In this document: piece by piece, positions 23,106-26,710 of the stretch
Position numbering within the stretch: position 1 is the first letter of the stretch
Layout: every line of letters begins with the position of its first letter
DNA from: an uncultured Bacilli bacterium
GTDB taxonomy: Bacteria; Bacillota_I; Bacilli_A; RF39; UBA660
Assembly: GCA_934097015.1 (NCBI GenBank)
Contig: CAKONF010000015.1
Location: 1 to 26,710, forward strand
Length of the DNA stretch: 26,710 nt
Direction: 5' to 3'
Translations under genes and position numbers: made by a program
Notes under the pieces: model-generated
What the model was told of the DNA's origin: nothing
What the model saw: only the letters and a program-made list of their open reading frames with translations
Databases searched by the model: none

Positions 23106-23858
23106 GTGAAGAAAAAAATATTATTAACTATTTGTATTTTAATTGGTGTTTTAGTTACTGTATATATGTTTTTACCTAATAAGGTTGCTGTACTGGGATA
23201 CCATAATATTATAAACTTTAATGATGAGAGTAATGATATGAGTATTTTTGTTGATAAGTTTGATAAGGAAATGAAGTATCTTAAAAATATGGAATTTAAG
23301 AGTTTAACCTTAGATGAGATGAATGATTATATGAATGGTAAATTAAAAGTTAGTAAGAGAAGTGTATTAATAACATTTGATGATGGATATAGAAGTAATT
23401 ATGAATATGCTTTTCCAATTTTAAAAAAATACAATTTAAATGCTGTTATATTTATTATTGGTAAGGAAACTTTAAATAATGATGATACTTATTTTAATAA
23501 AGAACTTATTGAAAAAACTAGAAAAGAATACCCTAATATTGAATTTGCTTCTCATAGTTTTGATATGCATGATAATCATGGTGCTAGAATCATGAGTTAT
23601 GAAGAAATTTTAAATGACTTTAATGAGCAGAAGAAAGTTATTGACACTAAATATTTTGCTTATCCGTATGGAGAATATAATGATAAAATGATAAATGCTT
23701 TAAAAGAAAATAATTTCAATTTAGCGTTTGGTTTTGGGTATAAGAGTGATTTTAAAAAAGCATATAAAACTGATAATAAATATGTCATTCCAAGACTTAG
23801 CATTAATTCTAGTATGCCACTTTGGAAATTCAAATTAAGATTATTTATGACAAATTAA
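23106..23858 (+). CDS. Membrane-anchored polysaccharide deacetylase (CE4/NodB)
   Basis: A 250-residue enzyme acting outside the membrane on an acetylated polysaccharide. An N-terminal signal anchor (about 4-24) is followed at once by VLGYHNI (29-35), a mark of the PgaB/IcaB-like branch. The NodB domain has ITFDDGYRSNY (89-99, metal-binding Asp pair), ASHSFDMH (148-155, metal His) and YPYGEYN (186-192). The start is GTG at 23106, six bases after GGTGAT; an upstream in-frame TTG at 23088 would run through the ribosome site and spoil the signal. Unlike the deacetylase at 10385 it has no Ig-like modules. It may be cotranscribed with the helicase gene, or have its own weak promoter near 23085. Substrate not determined. 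Confidence 0.9.
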   Translation: MKKKILLTICILIGVLVTVYMFLPNKVAVLGYHNIINFNDESNDMSIFVDKFDKEMKYLKNMEFKSLTLDEMNDYMNGKLKVSKRSVLITFDDGYRSNYEYAFPILKKYNLNAVIFIIGKETLNNDDTYFNKELIEKTRKEYPNIEFASHSFDMHDNHGARIMSYEEILNDFNEQKKVIDTKYFAYPYGEYNDKMINALKENNFNLAFGFGYKSDFKKAYKTDNKYVIPRLSINSSMPLWKFKLRLFMTN

Positions 23859-23896
23859 AATAGAATATAGTGAAGCTTATATTCTATTTTTTGTGT
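23857..23896 (+). terminator. Terminator of the deacetylase gene
   Basis: AAAATAGAATATA (23857-23869) pairs perfectly over 13 bases with TATATTCTATTTT (23878-23890), 8-base loop, then TT. The stem overlaps the stop codon. It may also stop minus-strand transcripts from cadA. Confidence 0.85.
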
Positions 23897-23937
23897 CTGA
23901 ATATTATAAATCATATATAATACACAATCTTTACTCG

Positions 23938-23961
23938 CTTTAATACTCAGCACTCTTAAAG
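23938..23961. repeat. Inverted repeat in the gap before cadA
   Basis: CTTTAA (23938-23943) and TTAAAG (23956-23961) flank 12 bases with two ACTC units. It lies in the 150-base noncoding stretch between the deacetylase and cadA ends. I see no gene, tRNA or clear cadA terminator there; a TATAAT-like box near 23917 could start a short transcript, but evidence is slight. Confidence 0.3.
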
Positions 23962-24043
23962 TATATCATTTTATAAAGTAAATATATTTATTTTGTTTAA
24001 AAGTGGTGTTTTTATGTCTGTTTGCATTTATTTATCAATTATT

Positions 24044-26065
24044 TTACTTTTTTGTTATTCTTAGAGTATTTATAATAGTTAGCAAGGTTACACCTGTATC
24101 TGCAAAAACAGCCAAATACATATTTGCATAACCAAAGATACTTAGTAATAGTATAATTATTTTAACTAACATTGCAAATATTAAATTTTGTTTTACTATA
24201 TATTTTGTATATTTAGAAATTTTTATTGCTTCAGGTATTTTATCTAATTCATCTGATACAAGTACAATATCACTTGCTTCAATTGCAGAATCAGAACCAA
24301 CATTTCCCATAGATATTCCAATATCTGCTCTTTTTAACACTGGTGCATCATTTATTCCATCACCTACAAAAATTGTTGTTTCAGTTTTACTAACTAATTC
24401 ATAATTTTTAAATTTATCTGTTGGTAGCATTTCATATTTTATTTGATCTATGCCTAGTACATTTCCAATTGTTAATGCAACTTCTTTTTTATCTCCAGTA
24501 AACATGTGAGTTTTAATTCCTTGTTTTTTTAATTTTTGTATCGTATCATATGCATTTTCTTTTATTCCATCATCTAAAGTAATGGATGCTATGTGTTTTC
24601 CATTTATATTTAAATGAAGAATTGTATCATCATTACAATCACATATTTTTTTATTTCCTATTTTTATGTGGTCATTTTTTAAATCAAACTCTATTCCTTT
24701 ACCTTCAATTTCTTTAAAATTTAATACATCTTTGTTATTTATTTTTTTTGATGGCAATTTCATAATTGCTTTTGCTATAGGATGATTAGATAATGATTCG
24801 CCTTTTTTTAATATTTCTATAACTTTTTCTATAGAATAATTACCATTAAATACTTCTATATCTGAAACAGTGATTGTACCATAAGTTAGTGTTCCAGTTT
24901 TATCAAATATAATATTTTTTGCATTACTTAAATTATCTAAATAATCACTACCTTTTATTAGTATTCCTTTTTTACTAGATACACCTATTCCAGTAAAGTA
25001 TGATAATGGAACACTTATTGCTATAGCACAAGGACATGAAATTACTAGGAAAGTTAATCCTCTATAAATTGCATCATTTAATTCAACATTAAAAATTAGT
25101 GGTAAAAATATAATAATTAAGATGGCTAATATGATTACTGCTGGAGTATATATTTTTGATATCTTTGATATCATTGTTTCTGTTTTTGTTTTTTTATCTG
25201 TTGCGCTTTCTAGCAAATCTAATATTTTTGCTACAGTAGAATCATTATATATCTTTGTAGCTTTCATTTCAATTACTTCACCCATGTTTATTGAGCCAGA
25301 TAATAATTCATCATTTTTATCTTTTTCTACTAAATCTGATTCTCCTGTTAAGCTAGACATATCGAATGATGAATTGCCTTTTACAATTACTCCATCTACT
25401 GGAACTTTTTCGCCTTTTTTAACAACTAGTATATCTCCAATATTTATTTTTTCTACTTCTATTTTTTGAACTTTGTTATTCTTTTTTAAATTTGCATATG
25501 GTTCTTTAATATCTAATAAGTCTTTTATAGAACGTCTTGAATTGTTAATTGCTTTTTCTTCCAATATTTTGCCTATTGTATAAAGTACGATTACCATCAT
25601 ACCTTCCATTACTTCACCAAGTAGTAATGCTCCTATACATGATATTGTTATCAATAAATTTTCATTTATACTATGACTTTTTATTAATAATTTTATTGCG
25701 TTAATAGTTGTTCTATATAGTAGTAATGTATATGATATGATGTATAATATTATTTTTAATGTATTTGGTATTTTTATAAAATAAGATAAAGAACATAAAA
25801 TTATTGCGATTATTAAAATACTTAAGTGATATTCTTTTTTTATTTCTATTTTTTCTTCTGATAAGTATGAATCTGGTTCTACACTTTTTACTATGCTATT
25901 TAATTCATTTAATGTAAATTCTTTTTCAGATTCATATGATAAAATTGAAGTGTTAAAATTTACTATTACGTTATTTATATCATCTCTTTTATTTAATGTT
26001 TCTTCTATTTCTCTAGCACAATTTGCACAATCTAAATTATTTATATTATATTTATATTTTTTCAT
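24044..26065 (-). CDS. cadA: Zn/Cd/Pb-exporting P1B-type ATPase (CadA/ZntA)
   Basis: A 673-residue heavy-metal pump. The N-terminal HMA domain has the metal-binding pair in LDCANCA (C13, C16). Then come the membrane helices and LTGESDLVEK (actuator TGE), the ion-path motif SCPCAIAISVPLS in helix six, the phosphorylated Asp in FDKTGTLTYG (near 388), LSNHPIAKAI (HP of P1B pumps) and VGDGINDAPVLKRADIGISMG. The Asp in YLAVFADTGV of the last helix is the hallmark of Zn2+/Cd2+/Pb2+ rather than copper pumps. The ATG overlaps the end of cadC by 14 bases, its AAAGGAG inside cadC, so the two are translationally coupled. Export from the cytosol, induced by metal through CadC, is expected. Which metal dominates is not known. 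Confidence 0.94.
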   Translation of the reverse strand: MKKYKYNINNLDCANCAREIEETLNKRDDINNVIVNFNTSILSYESEKEFTLNELNSIVKSVEPDSYLSEEKIEIKKEYHLSILIIAIILCSLSYFIKIPNTLKIILYIISYTLLLYRTTINAIKLLIKSHSINENLLITISCIGALLLGEVMEGMMVIVLYTIGKILEEKAINNSRRSIKDLLDIKEPYANLKKNNKVQKIEVEKINIGDILVVKKGEKVPVDGVIVKGNSSFDMSSLTGESDLVEKDKNDELLSGSINMGEVIEMKATKIYNDSTVAKILDLLESATDKKTKTETMISKISKIYTPAVIILAILIIIFLPLIFNVELNDAIYRGLTFLVISCPCAIAISVPLSYFTGIGVSSKKGILIKGSDYLDNLSNAKNIIFDKTGTLTYGTITVSDIEVFNGNYSIEKVIEILKKGESLSNHPIAKAIMKLPSKKINNKDVLNFKEIEGKGIEFDLKNDHIKIGNKKICDCNDDTILHLNINGKHIASITLDDGIKENAYDTIQKLKKQGIKTHMFTGDKKEVALTIGNVLGIDQIKYEMLPTDKFKNYELVSKTETTIFVGDGINDAPVLKRADIGISMGNVGSDSAIEASDIVLVSDELDKIPEAIKISKYTKYIVKQNLIFAMLVKIIILLLSIFGYANMYLAVFADTGVTLLTIINTLRITKK

Positions 26066-26435
26066 TTGTTTCTCCTTTATGGCCTATGTGTGATAAGGCT
26101 ATTTCGAAAACTTCTTTTACATGTTCATCATCTAAAGTATAATATACTTCTTTCCCCATTTTTTTGTATCTAACAATGTTGTTTATTCTTAAAATATTTA
26201 GTTGGTGAGATATTGTTGATTTTGTCATGTTAAGGACGTTTGCAATATCACATACGCACATTTCATTATTATCTAAAGTATTAAGTATTTTTATTCTAGT
26301 TTGGTCCCCTAATATTTTAAAAAAGTTAGACATGTCTTCTATTGTTTTTAGTTTTAGCATATTTTTTTTAGATTGTTTTACTTTGTGTTCATGTATTATA
26401 TTACAATCACACATTAAATTAGTTTTGGTTGACAT
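26052..26435 (-). CDS. cadC: ArsR/SmtB-family metal-sensing repressor CadC
   Basis: A 127-residue winged-helix repressor of the cad operon. Both metal sites of the family are visible. The alpha3N site: N-terminal cysteines C9 and C11 with nearby His, plus C60 and C62 in MCVCDIA, matching C7/C11/C58/C60 of pI258 CadC. The alpha5 site at the dimer interface: D103 and H105 in DDEHVKEVF, H116 and H119 in SHIGH. The recognition helix is in MTKSTISHQLNILR (70-83). The alpha3N site usually binds Cd/Pb and the alpha5 site Zn. AAGGAG precedes the ATG. Its promoter spacer holds the operator. It should be released from DNA by metal, allowing cadC-cadA expression. Confidence 0.93.
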   Translation of the reverse strand: MSTKTNLMCDCNIIHEHKVKQSKKNMLKLKTIEDMSNFFKILGDQTRIKILNTLDNNEMCVCDIANVLNMTKSTISHQLNILRINNIVRYKKMGKEVYYTLDDEHVKEVFEIALSHIGHKGETNEKI

Positions 26436-26456
26436 ATTAATTCTCCTTACAATTAT

Positions 26457-26486
26457 ATTATAGTTGAATGATTATTCAATTGTCAA
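26457..26486 (-). promoter_or_regulatory. cadC-cadA promoter with CadC operator
   Basis: On the minus strand: consensus -35 TTGACA (26481-26486), an 18-base spacer, consensus -10 TATAAT (26457-26462). The spacer is filled by TTGAATAATCATTCAA (26464-26479), a 6-4-6 inverted repeat like ArsR/SmtB-family operators. A dimer bound there would block RNA polymerase. Confidence 0.85.
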
Positions 26487-26500
26487 TATTATTATATGAA

Positions 26501-26538
26501 AAAAAGAATAATTTATAAATATTTATTTATTATTCTTT
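26501..26538 (-). terminator. Terminator of the right-edge gene
   Basis: On the minus strand AAAGAATAAT (26529-26538), an AT loop, ATTATTCTTT (26503-26512), then more T. The 5' arm lies within the last codons of the partial gene. Confidence 0.75.
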
Positions 26539-26710
26539 CTATCTCTGTTTTATAATTTCTTTTTATTATATAATCTTTAAATTTATAATCTTTTATATAA
26601 TGTTCTTTTATAAACTCTTTATTTATTCCTATTATTATTACTACTTTTGTATTAAATTTCTCTTCTTTATTTAATTCTTCCATTATTGTTATTGCATTAT
26701 ATGGATTCAT
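26513..26710 (-). CDS. 3' end of a possible receiver-like (REC) domain protein, partial
   Basis: The last 65 residues of a minus-strand gene entering from beyond the right edge. The ATG at 26710 is at the window border and need not be the real start. The pattern MNPYNAITIMEEL, then FNTKVVIIIG, KEHYIKDYKFKDYIIKRNY and IERIINKYL resembles the second half of a response-regulator receiver domain (M-x-G, hydrophobic strand, GFxDYxxKP, final helix), as at the end of hybrid sensor kinases. If so it is degenerate: the Ser/Thr of the LTA strand is replaced by Gly, and KP has become KR, though the Lys is kept. The phosphate-accepting Asp would be outside the window. A tentative family call. Confidence 0.45.
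   Translation of the reverse strand: MNPYNAITIMEELNKEEKFNTKVVIIIGINKEFIKEHYIKDYKFKDYIIKRNYKTEIERIINKYL

Noticed and set aside
23897..24043. tRNA, riboswitch or other RNA gene in the gap before cadA
   Set aside because: No cloverleaf, no T-loop consensus and no stable GC stem; only a weak AT inverted repeat is seen.
24014..24064. Tiny open frame of 16 codons after GGTG
   Set aside because: Very short, runs into the end of cadA on the other strand, and no conserved pattern is visible.
1..26710. Alternative code with TGA as Trp
   Set aside because: All genes read through at family length with TGG for Trp and no in-frame TGA, so there is no evidence of reassignment.

Overview
This is a very AT-rich window on the chromosome of a walled, low-GC Firmicutes-type bacterium. 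The evidence is an AddA/AddB pair rather than RecBCD, a CIRCE heat-shock operator, a TagO/WecA-type wall-polymer initiating transferase, several peptidoglycan-modifying enzymes, a CadC/CadA metal-efflux pair, and Shine-Dalgarno sites of the GGAGG/AGGTGAT kind. Trp is TGG throughout and no gene is broken by TGA, so the standard bacterial code applies. None of the 20 genes whose stop is in the window ends in TGA (17 TAA, 3 TAG). The style (extreme AT content, Thr/Ser linkers, many single-pass membrane proteins, truncated ClpB and AddB) recalls reduced-genome, uncultured Bacilli related to Mollicutes. That placement is an inference.

Layout. Positions 1-1130: a TagO/WecA-like glycosyl-phosphate transferase (-). 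Positions 1234-4848: a three-gene operon (-) with its own promoter and terminator, holding two unrecognised proteins that seem to share an N-terminal module plus a small DUF1292-like protein. Positions 4860-6207: a TetR regulator with a palindrome at its own transcription start, followed after a terminator-like hairpin by an RluA-type pseudouridine synthase (-). Positions 6222-8436: CIRCE-controlled clpB encoding a form without the N-domain (+). Positions 8492-9585: a secreted, bactofilin-like beta-repeat protein with a multi-pass membrane domain (-). Positions 9674-12765: a cell-wall operon (+) of a Lys/Thr/Asn-rich membrane protein, a polysaccharide deacetylase with Ig-like modules and a VanY-type D,D-carboxypeptidase. 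Positions 12764-14175: an NlpC/P60 wall peptidase (-).

Positions 14178-20648 hold the double-strand-break repair helicase-nuclease. addB (-) and addA (+) are divergent and separated by about 900 bp of decayed genes: a frameshifted ABC-transporter 5' part joined to the 3' end of a possible PLD-like gene. After these come a membrane-anchored unknown (-), a compact UvrD/HelD-type helicase (+), a second polysaccharide deacetylase (+), the cadA/cadC metal-efflux operon with its operator between -35 and -10 (-), and the 3' end of a possible degenerate receiver-domain protein (-) at the right edge.

The main themes are envelope building and remodelling (TagO, two deacetylases, VanY, NlpC/P60, bactofilin-like protein), stress response (ClpB, CadCA) and DNA repair (AddAB, small SF1 helicase). 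No rRNA, tRNA, CRISPR array or intact mobile element was seen. The most novel-looking material is the three-gene operon at 1234-4848, the membrane bactofilin-like protein, and the gene remains between addB and addA.
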